NCBI GenBank assembly: GCA_036172665.1
Contig: CM069877.1
Span: 19,431,001 to 19,495,000, forward strand
Source of the DNA: Prosopocoilus inquinatus
Taxonomy: Eukaryota; Arthropoda; Insecta; Coleoptera; Lucanidae
Length of the DNA stretch: 64,000 nucleotides
Direction of reading: 5' to 3'
The stretch's first letter is position 1; each line of letters begins with the position of its first letter. Below, piece by piece: positions 48,401 to 58,430 of this stretch. The notes beneath the pieces are model-generated. The model was not told where the DNA came from and searched no databases. It worked only from the letters and a program-made list of their open reading frames with translations. The position numbers were made by a program, and so were the translations under genes.

Positions 48401-51400
48401 CCTTAATTTAGTTTTAATTTAGTTATTATTACCTTTATGTTTATTCGGACAACTCGTATTTTAGTTTAAAATCATATTACCTATTCGCTTCTCTTAACAA
48501 CTTGTTTATTTGTATTTTTTCACTCCTGACGAAACTATAAAGCGATGGTGAAACGTAGAGTGTCGGACAAGAGTTGACTTTTTGAATTTTTTTGAAAAGA
48601 TAGAAAACAATTTTTCTAAAAATTTTCGGTCATAACACGTTTTAATAATACATAGTTTCAAATATTCTTGTTAAAATGTTCTGTGAAACGTGATGAATGA
48701 CAAACTCATTTTCAATAGAAAGTCAGATAGGAGCTCTTGTCAGAACGGTTGCCAAAACGATAAATCGGAACTTTGTAAATTAACGCAAATAGGAAATTAT
48801 TTACGCCAAAACTGTGAAAATATTTGAAAGCTCGTTAAATTTTTTTTGCAAAACAAAAAATCGGCAACGTAGGAAATTATTTACGCAGCCAAAACTGTGA
48901 AAATATTTGAAAGCTCGTTAAAATTGTTTGCAAAACAAAAAGTCGGCAACGTATTGAACCCATCCTGTTGAGACTAGGATAATAATAAAAATGAATAATA
49001 AAAATGACAGTTTTTCCTATTAATTATAAAAAATAAACCCAACAATGTATGTATTTTTGAAAACAGAAAAAAATCTCTATTTAATGAGGGCTACTATGAT
49101 TTCCATTTAAAAAAACATAACTTTATGTTATATCTCGAAAATTTAAGTAAATATTACATAATCAACTACACCACTGAATTGTATTCCAAAAGGTGTCTTA
49201 ATAATGTTTAAGCGGTTTTTTAATATCTCTAGAAATAAACGAGATATGACCGAAAAATGAAAAGTCGAAAATGGCAATTTTTGCCTATAACTTGAAAACA
49301 AAAGAAGATAACCAATTTTTGTTTTCGCTATTGACTTAATCTCCAAAAAAGAGATCCAGACTTGGCCACTAGTTTTTTTTCTATCTCTTACAGTTACGCC
49401 CATAAGAGACATCGAAATTAATCCACCCTGTACAATTCTTATGGCGTTAAAGGAAAGTCGATTTTACGAACGTACATTGATACTTCGTCAACGCGACGTT
49501 TCAAACTGTGATTTCGGCCAAACTGTTACTTTTCGATACCGTGAATTTGCAATCACATCGTATAAATATCTGATACCAAAACTGTGATTTCACAGTGATA
49601 TTGATATCACGATATCGCCCATCAGTAGTGTTGAATCGTTTTTCAGACATAGCAAAACAGCACGTAAAATCAAATATTTGCGATTATTGACTCTCTTGTA
49701 AATTTTAGAGCAAAACGACAAAGGAAAATATTGTTCGGAATATTAAATTGCACTTAATATCATATTTAGAACTTTAAATTTCGCAGCCAATTTCTTTTAA
49801 AATGCAAATATTTTATAAAATGTTTAGTCAGTTTACTAATAAGCAAGGAGCGGATGACCTGAGGTTTTACTTAAGGTTATTCAAACCGTAATCATTATAT
49901 TAAAATTATTTTTATGGAATCTTGTAAGTAAATTTATTTTATATTATATATACATTCATTCAATGACTTATAAGGGCTCGGGTAATGCAAATCGCCTGCA
50001 TTCGTCATCAAAAACCTCAATTCCGCCGCTCACTGCTAATAAGGTAGCTATGACCGGAAAATATTTAAATATGTGTAATAAGTGACAACTTCAAAATTTG
50101 CAATTTTTGCACTTCTTCGGAGAGTAAGGAAGTGTTATAATTAAGCATAGGATTTGTATAAGTACACGCCATCGTTTCAGTAGAGCCGTAAAAATATATC
50201 GAACAGGCACATTGTGTAATGGGACGGTAAAAATAATTTACGGCGTTCTTACTATAAGACGCAATGTCGCAATAAAGTCTGTCGGTCTAGGTACAACTGG
50301 TCAACTAATTACTCTGAAAATCTTTACACATTTAAACAAGAAGAGTTGATTACACAACTGTAATTTTTTATTGCAGCAATATTGCTCTGTTTTTTGTTAT
50401 ACTGAGTAACACCATTGCTGTAGCGGCGTTAATTGTCTCCGCAGCCCTCGCGTTTGTTTACACGCTACGGTCTAATATTTTATATTGCCTGCTTCACTAG
50501 AATTTAAACCGCGCAAAATATATTTCTATCGGGGTATTATAATACTTCGTTACAATGATTACGAAACGGCAAGAGAAATCAAACTTTTCTAAGTGCAAAA
50601 ATTGCAAATTTTGAAGTATACAAATATCCAAATGTTTGTCGATCATAGCTAACTTGTTAGTAAACTAAGTGCATTTTTCACAAGATTTTTGCCATTTTAA
50701 AAGAAACTAGCTGCGAAATTTAAAGTTCCAATTATGATATTAAGTGCATTTTAACATTCCGAATATTTTCCTGTTTCTGTTATCAAATATGCATGTCTTT
50801 AATAATAATATGCTTCCTTCAAAAATGGTCTTAACGCTTCTTTGCTCTGGCGTTAGGGAAGGAATTAGAAAATGTCAGAATGTATAATTTGTTCACAAAT
50901 TAAAAGACCACTGGCGGTGTTGCCTTGTGTAAAATACAACCGGCAACAGTGTCCTAGTTAAAAATTTGATAACAAAATTGGCAAGTGTTTGAAATAAACG
51001 ATAAGGTTATACCTTCAGAACAAATCCCCGGCTCTAAATTTAATAATTATAATAGATTCATGGTTTTTACCTTATCGTTCGCAAGCAATTTTATAGCAAA
51101 CAAACTGTAATTAATAGAGACGGCTTATTAAAATGAATGTAAATGTAAATAAACTAATAGTAAAATTGATTTGACAAATTACTTTGACATGAAACTTCAA
51201 ATACCTTACCAACTTAGTATTTTGTTAATCTTCTGTAGGGAACTTATGTTTTATACCAACATAATGCAACAGGTGGTGGTTTTTTAATTTGTGAACACGT
51301 ATAGTATAATTACCTTTTGATTTTCAAGTAGTTTACAAGTCAAGCGTCGCCAGAATGTTTCAATCTTGAGAATAATATTATATTATTTAATTATTTAACG

Positions 51401-54400
51401 CCAGAACGGTCCAAGTGGCAAGGAAGGAGGTTTGGAACTAACAAAGCCATTGGAATACTTTACAAACATAAAATATATTCCTGCTCCTGAGGTCTTGACA
51501 GGTCTATGACTTAGGAACCCGTTGGGCAACCACCACAGATAAAAAAATAGCCTAGTTTTTATAATATTACCCCTACTCCACTTCCATCATTTCAGTGGAG
51601 GAATCTGAATCATCAGTTTCATATTCCGAATCAGACTCTCCGGGCGAAATAATGAAAGGAGGAATATCTTCAAATGAACTACTTCCCATTTGTTGTATCC
51701 AGTACGCCGAAATAAGATTTTCACAGTGTCTACAAAAATTTTGCCACATGTTGGATGTACATTTCGAAGGAGCTTCAAATGAAGAAAATGTGGGTGGCTT
51801 GTCCAACTGCATCGACTGATATGGTGCCTTGTCCATTACCACCACACATTTACCTTGTAACTTATCTAATGCAGGAATAAACTGCTTAACCACTCAATTT
51901 TGAATATTTTTTCCCATTCATATTTTTATGGTAGTCTCTGTCATTGTTCGTTGCGTCGAGTAACAAGTCACACCCTTCTAAAAAGCCCAGTTTTGACCCC
52001 GCATGCAAAATTGTAAAACGTTTTCCTTCATTTGTAATTTTGGTTGGTTACTTTTCAAATCTGTTTCGTGTATCCATCGATGAACCGCCGATCCATTTTG
52101 ATAAATCCAAGTTTTATCTAGGTACACGAAGAGTATGTTTTCAGTAGAAATTTGCCCAGAAAAGTAATTTTGCTTGCAACGGCATGCTTTTGTTCACATA
52201 AAATTTTGCGTCCGTTAACCTTTTCGTGCTTATTATAACCCATAGATTTAATAATTTTAAATAAAGTTGATCTACACCCATTAAATTCTAATGCCTCGCG
52301 TGCGTTAGTAAATAATTTGTTCAAAGTAAAATCCTCATTTTTCAAATTATATTGCCAAATTAGTCGTCGCAAATCTTTTCTAAACATGTAATTTAGAAAT
52401 TTGTCCGTAGCAGTACGTTTGCTAGAAGACCTTTTCAATTTGTCTCGTCTTTTCGTCAATACATCCCTTATAGACTTTTCTGACACCTACAATAATTTCA
52501 AAATGAAAAGTACGCTTACAAATTTGAAATATTATACTCACTGCAAAAATTTCCTCTAATCTTTCAATAATTTGCGTTTTCCCCAAGTCTGGCCTGTCCG
52601 TTTTGTACCTTAAAAATGCTTTTTGAATAACAATTTTTGTCTCCCGTCTTACATTTTTCACCCTTTTGGTATAAAATAATTGATTATTCACATAACAAAT
52701 TGACTTGTAGAATTAACAAACTAGATAAAAACGGATATTTCTTAAAGTGGAGAGTTGACAACACCGGTTGATTTGAAGTGTCCCATTTTGGGATATGTTA
52801 TAATCAAAGGGAGGATCTAAGAAAGTGAACTGCTTAAAACCAGTTTGAGACAGCGGCAGTCCTACTCGACGCGGGGGTCTAAATCGAAGCGTTAAATGTT
52901 CCGCCCGCTTATACGTGATTTTTAATCAATCAGTCTAATATCGCCACGGTAACAACGCGAATATAATTCCAGAAGCTAATAACAGCTCTTTCTTGAATTT
53001 AGAAACAACAATTTAGTCAATTTGAATTAAACAGAAACACGACACGTCTCTGCAGCACACTCTCCCGTGCGCATCGTGTCCGAGCATCGCAGTCAACCGC
53101 GACATTATTGTGAATTATGCCATCCTAACGAACGCATTATTACTTTGGCTTACCGATTGTTCACTATCAGCTAGACGCGTTGCGCCGGCAAATATGAGAC
53201 GTATACACTATCTATTTATAACATCGCTTCGTTGCAATAGTAAAGTTTTAAACTTTATTCTGTCTGCCATGTGGTTATAATGACATGAAATTAATTTGTC
53301 TAATTTTACTGTAATAGCCAACCTAATAAAATAAAATCACGACCTACTTCATGGTAAATAAATAAAAAACAGATATTACAAATAAATCATAAATAAGATC
53401 ATAATGGATCATAAGAACGCCTCTTTTGAATCCTTTCTCGAGTCCATTTGGACTAGTTTATGCTTCCAAATTATTAGCCAATCACGTAACAAAATTCAGA
53501 AATTATAACCAATAGTATTCATCCATTCATACCAGAGCAAAATAACATTTGACGTTTTGCTCGAAAATTTACAAGAGAGCCAATAATTGCAATATTTACT
53601 ATTACATGCTATTTTGCTGTGCCTGAAAAATAATTCAACGCAGTGTGTATGTAATCTTCCATTAAAATCGGGTTTCGTTAAAATAACAGACGAGCGTAGA
53701 AAAGTTGCAAAGGGATCTTAAACTATTATACCAGTTCACTAATGATAGTTTTTCTTCAACAGAATACATTCTTTTAATATTTAAACAAGCTGAAGTTAAT
53801 AATTGTTTTGACAATCTGTTTCAAAATAAAATAGTTTCAAAATAAACGTTGTTCACAAATCAAAAAACCACAACCTGTTGCATTTTGTTGGTATAAAACA
53901 TAAAAAACATAAGTCCCCTATAGAACATTATCAAAATATTAAGTTGGCAAGGTATTTGAAGTTACATGTCAAAGTAATTTGTCAGTTCAATTTTACTATT
54001 AGATTATTTAGCCGTTTCAATTAATTACAGTTTGTCTGTTATAAAATTGCTTGCGAACGACACGGTAAAAACCATGAATCTATCATAATTATTAAATTTA
54101 TAACCAGAAATTTTGTTCTGAACGAATAACCTTATCATTTATTTCAAACACTTGCCAATTTTTTTAACTAGGACACTGTTGTTGGTTGTATTTTTCACAA
54201 GGCAACACCGCCAGTGGTCTTTTAATTTAAGAACAAATTATACATTGCTGTCATTTAATTATTACATTACTCTAGCAACAAACGGATATGTGTGTTTTGC
54301 ATGTTTTAAAGTAAGACGCATTCACGGTATAATCAATTGCACGTAAAGAGTTGTCCTAGATTTTTTTGGCGGGCATAGTACCTACTCGTCAAAGAAAGTT

Positions 54401-55627
54401 AACATTCAAAATTTAAATAGAATGCTAAATAATACGCAAGCGCAAGAAAAAGGTAACTTTTTATGTAACTATTCATTTTCACGCTGACGTTAACGTAACT
54501 TTTCAGTAACTCTTTAATAACTTGAGTAAGATGACCTGAATTCGTCTTAAGTTCTTAGAATAAGCAGAAATTATTGCTGTTCAAAGTTTTTTCGAAGTAA
54601 TAAAAAATAAAGTTTTTTCTCATTTGATGCCGACTTTTTGGTGATCCCTCTATAATGACCAAAAATTTTTTAATTCAAATTTAGTAAGTAATGTAGGTCT
54701 GCTTGGTGTGAAGTGATTTATGCCTAATTTGACACTGAAGGTCTTCAAGTTGTCGGAATTAAGAAAAGAAGAACTAAAACCCGTGTCTGCAAAGTGATCT
54801 TCCTTTTGAATTTAGGAGAAAAATTTAGTAAAATAAAAAATGATTCCCTGAAATTAGGAAGGTGAAGAAAGGTGCTCTGGCATTCCGTGGTCTATCAAGT
54901 TAAGTTCTAAAAACATGGGGATTTCTGTTTGAAATATACATAAAACTGAACCAAGATGGAAATACACTCAGTGCATGCTAGGGCAACCATTGAAAAATGC
55001 TATTAAGTTAGGTATAAAATTTTCTTACCAAACCATCCGCACCAATTCTTCCTCGACCTGTAATTCTGAATGCAACATCTACCTCCCAATAATCAAAATT
55101 TATAGGATTCTTAGTCCATATGGCACCCTTTTGACTTCTCAAAGACGGTGCTACTCTAACATTCTCTGAACTGGCAATGGCATCTGAAATTTTTAATTTG
55201 CATAAACACAAATAATATCAGACATTGAAAACAAAATTAAACGTTTTCAAGTTAGTCAAAAATTTGTAATGTACAGTTTTCATTAATAAAATGATAACAT
55301 CTGTTTTTAAGGTTATATACGTGTCAAAAAAAATCACTCGTTTTTATTGTTAACAACGACATACTTCATATACGTTATACCATAGTAATTTATTCTACAG
55401 TGTATAAGCGTAGTTCTTTTATTATCCCATGAATTTATCTACGTGTACTTACTGCCACCGTATTCCCAAAACGGAACACTTCCATCCCTTTGAGCTAAGT
55501 ATGGTGGTTTAAAAGAATATTTATATTCGAATTTTCTGTGCACTAAATCTGCATCCACTACACTTAATACAATTAATAATAAATGCACTATAATTGTAAA
55601 ATTTAAATAAAAGTCTAATCTCTCCAT
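35552..55627 (-). CDS. LMAN1: ERGIC-53 / LMAN1 cargo lectin, full gene in eight exons
   Basis: A mannose-binding cargo receptor cycling between ER and Golgi. Exons on the minus strand are 55453-55627, 55029-55183, 39710-39882, 39357-39646, 36353-36453, 35980-36290, 35649-35927 and 35552-35588. They join in frame to 506 residues (human 510). Order: signal peptide, L-type lectin domain (about 30-255), coiled-coil stalk, transmembrane helix (about 474-493) and a 12-residue cytosolic tail ending KKFY, an ER-exit/retrieval signal of the family. Every exon joint has a matching phase and GT-AG ends. No stop or frameshift interrupts it. The second intron (39883-55028) is 15.1 kb and packed with transposons; the 2.9-kb fourth intron contains a mariner. 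A likely AATAAA (minus) lies at 35338-35343. Confidence 0.93.
36880..37471 (-). pseudogene. Mariner transposase relic in ERGIC-53 intron 4
   Basis: The N-terminal part at 37471-37130 reads IIVQFLLNKGFKPVEILRRL, FGESTLKKSQVFEWAAQF and, after a frameshift, DDLIKQTRRITITEIV, the paired helix-turn-helix region of mariner transposases. The C-terminal part at about 37085-36885 reads QYPACSPDSAPSDFHLFGPF, the final catalytic Asp block. The middle is missing and stops intervene, so it is inactive. Confidence 0.8.
38125..38520. mobile_element. Retrozyme-like inverted pair, degraded
   Basis: A minus-strand partial monomer (38125 to about 38390) meets a plus-strand partial one (to 38520). The ribozyme core reads CTGATGA with AGCCC/GGGCT and GAA, but stem III is altered (ACAGGTGT) and stem I lost one strand. 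Flanks have a similar T-rich, CAA-ending sequence that may be an eroded target duplication. Confidence 0.7.
38911..39026. repeat. GC-rich 66-bp tandem duplication
   Basis: GCCGGCGTGGACCG starts at 38911 and again at 38977. Both copies contain GTAGGATAAGTGCGCGTC. The second differs by small changes. High GC makes it stand out from the intron. Confidence 0.7.
39357..39882 (-). CDS. LMAN1: ERGIC-53 exons 3-4: sugar and calcium-binding part of the lectin domain
   Basis: Exon 3 encodes AFWYTQHKG, VFGSSDKWIGLGIFFDSFDN and QFDHQL. Exon 4 encodes DGTTQLLAGCLRDFRNKPFP, RIEYYQNILTLLFHNG, and YFGVSAATGGLADDHDVLHF. The FFDSFDND segment carries the calcium and mannose ligands known from the mammalian protein, and the GISAATGGLADDHDVL block is a family hallmark. 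Confidence 0.92.
39951..40660 (+). pseudogene. Tc1-like transposase relic in ERGIC-53 intron 2
   Basis: Starts with a Tc1-style terminal sequence CAGCCTTGGCCAAAAGTATT. Frames encode KIQFFHEQSKSQTEIAKIVK and SHCAIHSALKRYADTGF (helix-turn-helix), then broken frames with LEWAKKYKYFTEKDWANVV and CSDESNFEI, the first part of the DDE domain including its first Asp. The rest is missing and several stops are present. Confidence 0.75.
40806..41480. mobile_element. ~675-bp inverted-repeat element
   Basis: CATCAATCAGTAGGGACAGC at about 40822 is mirrored by GCTGTCCCTACTGATTGATG at about 41443. The repeats extend outward through ACAGTATA and GCGTAGTC for about 40 bp in total. The interior is GC-richer than average but lacks a supported gene. 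Class unknown. Confidence 0.7.
41481..42554. other. No gene seen
   Basis: Contains a TACAGGGTGGGCC motif at about 42251, typical of a transposon end, without a clear partner nearby (GGCCCACCCTGCA at about 43857 is a candidate mirror, which would bound a 1.6-kb segment holding family-2 repeats). Confidence 0.45.
42555..43525. mobile_element. Ribozyme-bearing repeat family 2, inverted pair
   Basis: A minus-strand copy (42555 to about 42980) and a plus-strand copy (about 43230-43525) face each other around a ~250-bp centre. Both contain the hammerhead-like core; the plus copy is the better one. The plus copy continues with GGATATAAAAATTATTGTTG and CAATTATCTCTTAAACCACA, shared with 30562-30634 in reverse. 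The inverted-pair arrangement parallels that of the 312-bp family. Confidence 0.72.
43400..43442 (+). ncRNA. Hammerhead-like ribozyme core (family 2)
   Basis: CGTA (43400-43403), CTGAAGA (43404-43410), extra T (43411), stem II AGCAGC/GCTGCC (one A-C mismatch at its base), GAA (43427-43429), palindrome ATACGTAT (43430-43437), C43438, then TACG (43439-43442) pairing with the first CGTA. Predicted cut 43438/43439. Confidence 0.5.
43526..44226. other. No gene; transposon-end motifs
   Basis: ACAGGGTGATTCATAACACC at about 43612 and GGGGTGTCACAGAAGTAAG at about 43917 look like ends of short DNA elements. No reading frame is supported. Confidence 0.4.
44888..46588. mobile_element. CAGGG-type repeat family, copy 3, with full inverted arms
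   Basis: Left arm contains TTAAAAGTTTACGGACTTCT, CTTATACCGGAAGTTGCTGT and GGCCTGTAGTAGGATACAGT. The right arm repeats these in reverse order and complement, ending at GGAAGTCCGTAAACTTTTAA and CTCCCTGTGTAT. Arms are about 700 bp. It is the most complete member of the family at 12340 and 34609. No coding region. Confidence 0.78.
47663..49430. mobile_element. TA-flanked 1.77-kb foldback element
   Basis: Ends CAGGGTGGATTAATTTCGAT and ATCGAAATTAATCCACCCTG are exact inverted repeats; arms of about 500 bp pair. TA lies at 47661-47662 and 49431-49432. Removing the element plus one TA restores the right arm of the host hAT-like element, which dates it as the younger of the two. The centre has a tandem pair of ~82 bp units (about 48790-48953) containing GAAAATATTTGAAAGCTCGT. 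Confidence 0.82.
49638..50790. repeat. Palindromic segment with a displaced arm
   Basis: GAACTTTAAATTTCGCAGCC (about 49770) pairs with AGCTGCGAAATTTAAAGTTC (about 50710), and neighbouring sequence pairs for about 100 bp. The outer part of the left arm (GACTCTCTTGTAAATTTTAG, about 49690) has its partner not at 50800 but at about 53560. The right arm therefore appears cut by a 2.8-kb intervening segment. Confidence 0.6.
51573..52691 (-). pseudogene. IS630/Tc1-type DDE transposase with internal deletion
   Basis: N-terminal exon (from 52691) with VKNVRRETKIVIQKAFLRYK and IIERLEEIFA; a ~50-bp GT-AG intron joins it to VSEKSIRDVLTKRRDKLKRS. A DNA-binding region follows, then a frame-shifted YLDKTWIYQNG (first catalytic Asp, about 52110), and VVMDKAPYQSMQLDKPP (second Asp, about 51840). 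The sequence then jumps to EAPSKCTSNMWQNFCRHCEN and an acidic tail, ESDSEYETDDSDSS. The segment between, which in this family carries the third acidic residue and the PYHCELNPIE-like block, is missing, so the enzyme is dead. Confidence 0.8.
52805..53272 (+). repeat. 468-bp dispersed repeat, copy A (empty hAT site)
   Basis: Matches 58092-58430 joined to 60542-60688 at over about nine bases in ten by eye, including GACAGCGGCAGTCC, ACTCGACGCGGGGGT and CCACGGTAACAACGCGAATA. It holds a single ATTATTAC at 53136-53143, the sequence duplicated around the hAT in copy B, so it shows the site before insertion. Nature of the repeat itself unknown. Confidence 0.85.
54256..55028. other. ERGIC-53 intron 2 remainder; MITE end fragment
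   Basis: CTCATTTGATGCCGACTTTTTGG-like sequence at about 54615-54640 matches an arm of the palindromic MITE at 19923-20681. The rest shows nothing recognisable. Confidence 0.5.
55029..55627 (-). CDS. LMAN1: ERGIC-53 exons 1-2: signal peptide and start of lectin domain
   Basis: Exon 1 begins at ATG 55627, with hydrophobic IIVHLLLIVLSVV as signal peptide and then HRKFEYKYSFKPPYL and GSVPFWEYGG. Exon 2 continues NAIASSENVRVAPSL, GAIWTKNP and the highly conserved FRITGRGRIGADGL. The GTAAGT and GTAAGA donors are strong. Intron 1 is 269 bp. Confidence 0.92.
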
Positions 55628-55840
55628 GTTTACAACACAACACCACTGTTGCCAATCTCCAAAGGAACATGCGGTAACTTGTCTATGATGCGGTAGTGAT
55701 TATATGGGATTGTAGGTTAAGTTGAGAACAGGAATTAACACATATTTAATTATAGAGTTGAGTACTATGACAACATTTAATGACGTGTACCCTTTTGATT
55801 AGTGATGTAAAAACTTCATGAAATGTTTCACCTGCAATTA
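55628..55840. promoter_or_regulatory. ERGIC-53 upstream region
   Basis: The 200 bp upstream of the minus-strand start at 55627 must contain the 5' untranslated region and likely core promoter of ERGIC-53. I see no convincing TATA box or initiator; the assignment is positional only. Confidence 0.3.
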
Positions 55841-56508
55841 GAGATGGGCCAGGGAATGACCCCGGTGCATTGAAAGCACCTATAATACATGGGTGCATTT
55901 ACCAAAGTGCCTATTTTTGTCTTTTCCCTCTTCTTTTCTTTCTTTACAAAAAAAAATAATAATAATGATCAAAGATAAATGCACCAGATTCAAAAATTTA
56001 AATCTTCCGCGAAAACCGAACAAGAAATAACCTTTTCTTGATACAGCGTGTAATAGCATTTCCCCAGTGGAACGTACAATTTCGGCAGAGTGTACATGCG
56101 GACACGCGAAATGTGTGCATTCAAAAATTCAAATTTCTCGCGCAAATCGAACGAGAAATAATCTTTTCTCGATGTTATTTAATTGTTTGCAGGTGGTTTA
56201 CAGGTTTAACGTTTCATGGCGTATGGTGCGTATAGCTGAATAGTAAACTTTTAAGCTTAACGGGAAACCTTGTAGCTTAGAATCTGAACAAAATGAGTAA
56301 GTTTTTGAAATTAACGATACAAAATAATTGGTTAGCGATAGTCAGTACAAAATATAACATATTTGGTGTCATTTTGAAGCATTTTTTATGTCTTATGTAA
56401 ATGTTGGCAACCGGGAAAAGCATCCAATGCACCGGGTGCATTGTGGGTGCATTCCGTGATTCCACCGGTGCAAGCGATTGCACCGGGAGGAATCCCATCT
56501 CTAGCTAA
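55841..56508. mobile_element. ~670-bp element with TAGAGATGGG ends
   Basis: Left end TTAGAGATGGGCCAGGGAAT and right end AGGAATCCCATCTCTAG are inverted. Subterminal GGTGCATT / AATGCACC and CACCGGTGC words recur at both ends. TAGAGATGGG-type ends are common in hAT elements. No clear 8-bp duplication. No coding content. Confidence 0.65.
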
Positions 56509-57407
56509 CATCAAACATATTTGTTTATTGATATATTTATCAATCACAATTACAAAACGATACAAACGTTCAACGTTAAATATGAAAATAGAAAAGGAAG
56601 TAAATTAAGGCAAAAGTTACCGAAAAAAGGTCTGTTTTTCTATAATTACCGCTCCGTTAAATTTTCAGTTTCACTATAAACTTTGACAAGAGCTTCCTTT
56701 AACTACTCACTTAAAAGGTTTCTGCGTTTTCAGGGCATCGTTAAAATTTGATGCAAATTGCAAATTGGAAATATGACAATTCAAATTTTGACTGAAGCCA
56801 GATTCATTGCTAGGCGTTTCGCGTGGCGTTAAAATTCTATGCGATTCTATTTGCACAATTTAAAAGTATATAATTTGTTCACTTTGCTTCACCCTCAACT
56901 ACTCACATTTTCTGGGATGTACAAAGTGTAGATTTCTGCTGTAGCTCTAGTGTCAGCATCATATAATGTAAAAATATCAAAATTTAAAAAAATGTAGGAA
57001 ACTACGGGAGAAACAAAATATGTTTGATGGCTTATTATTAATAATGTTACTACAATAACATAGACAACATAATTACGTTTCTTGTAATTTATTCGGATTT
57101 ATAAAACTTGAATGATTGGACAACACACTTTTTGTATTTCATTTCGCGTTTTCGGGCACGGTCGAGTCCGTCATCAGAATGCTACAAAATTAATACAAGT
57201 TCGAAACATTTCCTTAAGTTAATTTTAACTATAGTTAGTAAAATACATGTTTTAATCATTCATTAGATTAAAACAATTGTTAATAACAAATTCAAATTTA
57301 ATCTATCGCTATCAATAGTGAAACATTGACTATTCTCTTCGAATTTAACAGTGCCCGTTAAAAGTTTAAAAACTATAGTCCTTGATTTCATTAACTCTAG
57401 CTCTCTT
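56509..57407. other. No gene seen
   Basis: AT-rich. On the minus strand at 57120-57178 a CTGATGA and a CGAAAA flank an imperfect stem; considered as a hammerhead and rejected. Confidence 0.4.
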
Positions 57408-57960
57408 AAGCCGGCAATACATGATCATAAATTGCATGAAATTTACATGTAATTTATGACAAAACCTATTTTTCAAGGTGTATAGCGAGAAAAAAGAATT
57501 ACATGAATTTATACATGTAAAATTGACAACATAGAGCAAGTTCTATTTTTCAAGGTTTTTGACGTGAAATTTTAGTAAATTCTGGTGACTTTGATTGTTG
57601 CTGTTGGCTGTTGACTCAGATGAATGAGAACGACTTCAGCTAGTTCATGTGGGTATATGTTTATAAATAATTTTAACTTCAAGATAGTTTAATCATTGAT
57701 AACCAAATGCTCTCCGTTTGGATGATACCCTTGACAACATAATCTAACATTCCCAGCTATTCAAAGAAAATAACTTGAAGTTAGAAGCATTAATGAGTTA
57801 CCATCTTCACCAACATTAACATTCTAAATTACTATTTAGCGGAACATCTTTTTATTAATATAATTGAAACGTGTATTGCGAATTACAATTCATGAATTTA
57901 TACACACATGTTTACATGAATTTTTACGTGAAATTATTGGAACATGTATTGCCGGCTTTA
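57408..57960. mobile_element. ~550-bp MITE flanked by TTAA
   Basis: TTAAGCCGGCAATACATG at the left and CATGTATTGCCGGCTTTAA at the right are inverted. Interior words such as TTACATGTAATTTATG and AATTCATGAATTTATACA form further short palindromes. TTAA borders suggest a piggyBac-type mobiliser. Non-coding. Confidence 0.75.
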
Positions 57961-58430
57961 ACAATTTTAATAACAACTCTGGACATAAATCCTTAAAAGA
58001 TTTGCAATTATAACATCGATAAGTTACAGCCCCACCATCGTGTATGAACTGCAGCAACTGCAGCTCCAAGTCTGCTTTAAATGTGTGACAGCAAAGGGAG
58101 GATCGAAGAAAGTGAACTGCTTGAAACCAGTTTGAGACAGCGGCAGTCCGACTCGACGCGGGGGTTTAAATCGAAGCGTTAAATGTGCCGCCCGCTTATA
58201 CGTGATTTTTAATCAATCAGTCTAATATCGCCACGGTAACAACGCGAATATAATTCCAGAAGCTAATAACAGCTCTTTCTTGAATTTAGAAACAACAATT
58301 TGCTTGATTTGAATTAAATAGAAGCACGACACGTCTCTGCAACACACTCTGTCAGGCGCATCATGTCCGAGCATCGCAGTCAACCGCGACATTATTGTGA
58401 ATCATGCCGTCCTAACGAATGCATTATTAC

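Larger units (their letters stand above)
44235..49629. mobile_element. hAT-like foldback element with two nested insertions
   Basis: Left arm 44235-44460 and right arm 47636-47660 plus 49433-49629 are inverted copies (GTGATGGGCGATATCGTGAT at the left; ATCACGATATCGCCCATCAG at the right). GTTGAAT lies directly outside both ends (44227 and 49630), a 7-bp or imperfect 8-bp target duplication that fits the hAT class. The right arm is interrupted by the element at 47663-49430, and the interior holds the element at 44888-46588. It encodes no transposase. Confidence 0.75.
50875..54255 (-). mobile_element. 3.4-kb DNA transposon with ~400-bp inverted arms
   Basis: Left arm 50875-51300 and right arm 53846-54255 are inverted copies, with ends near GTATAATTTGTTC and GAACAAATTATAC and internal CCACTGGCGGTGTTGCCTTG. 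A transposase relic is on the minus strand at 51573-52691. The 468-bp repeat at 52805-53272 and a displaced palindrome arm near 53554-53655 lie inside, so it has been a target for, or was assembled with, other repeats. Confidence 0.7.

Noticed and set aside
48520..48590. Hammerhead-like core CTGACGA ... GAAACG
   Set aside because: Stem II can form, but stems I and III are weak and the core has an extra base; not enough to call.
57120..57180. Minus-strand CTGATGA ... CGAAAA pattern
   Set aside because: Stem II needs a bulge, no stem III or cut-site residue could be placed.
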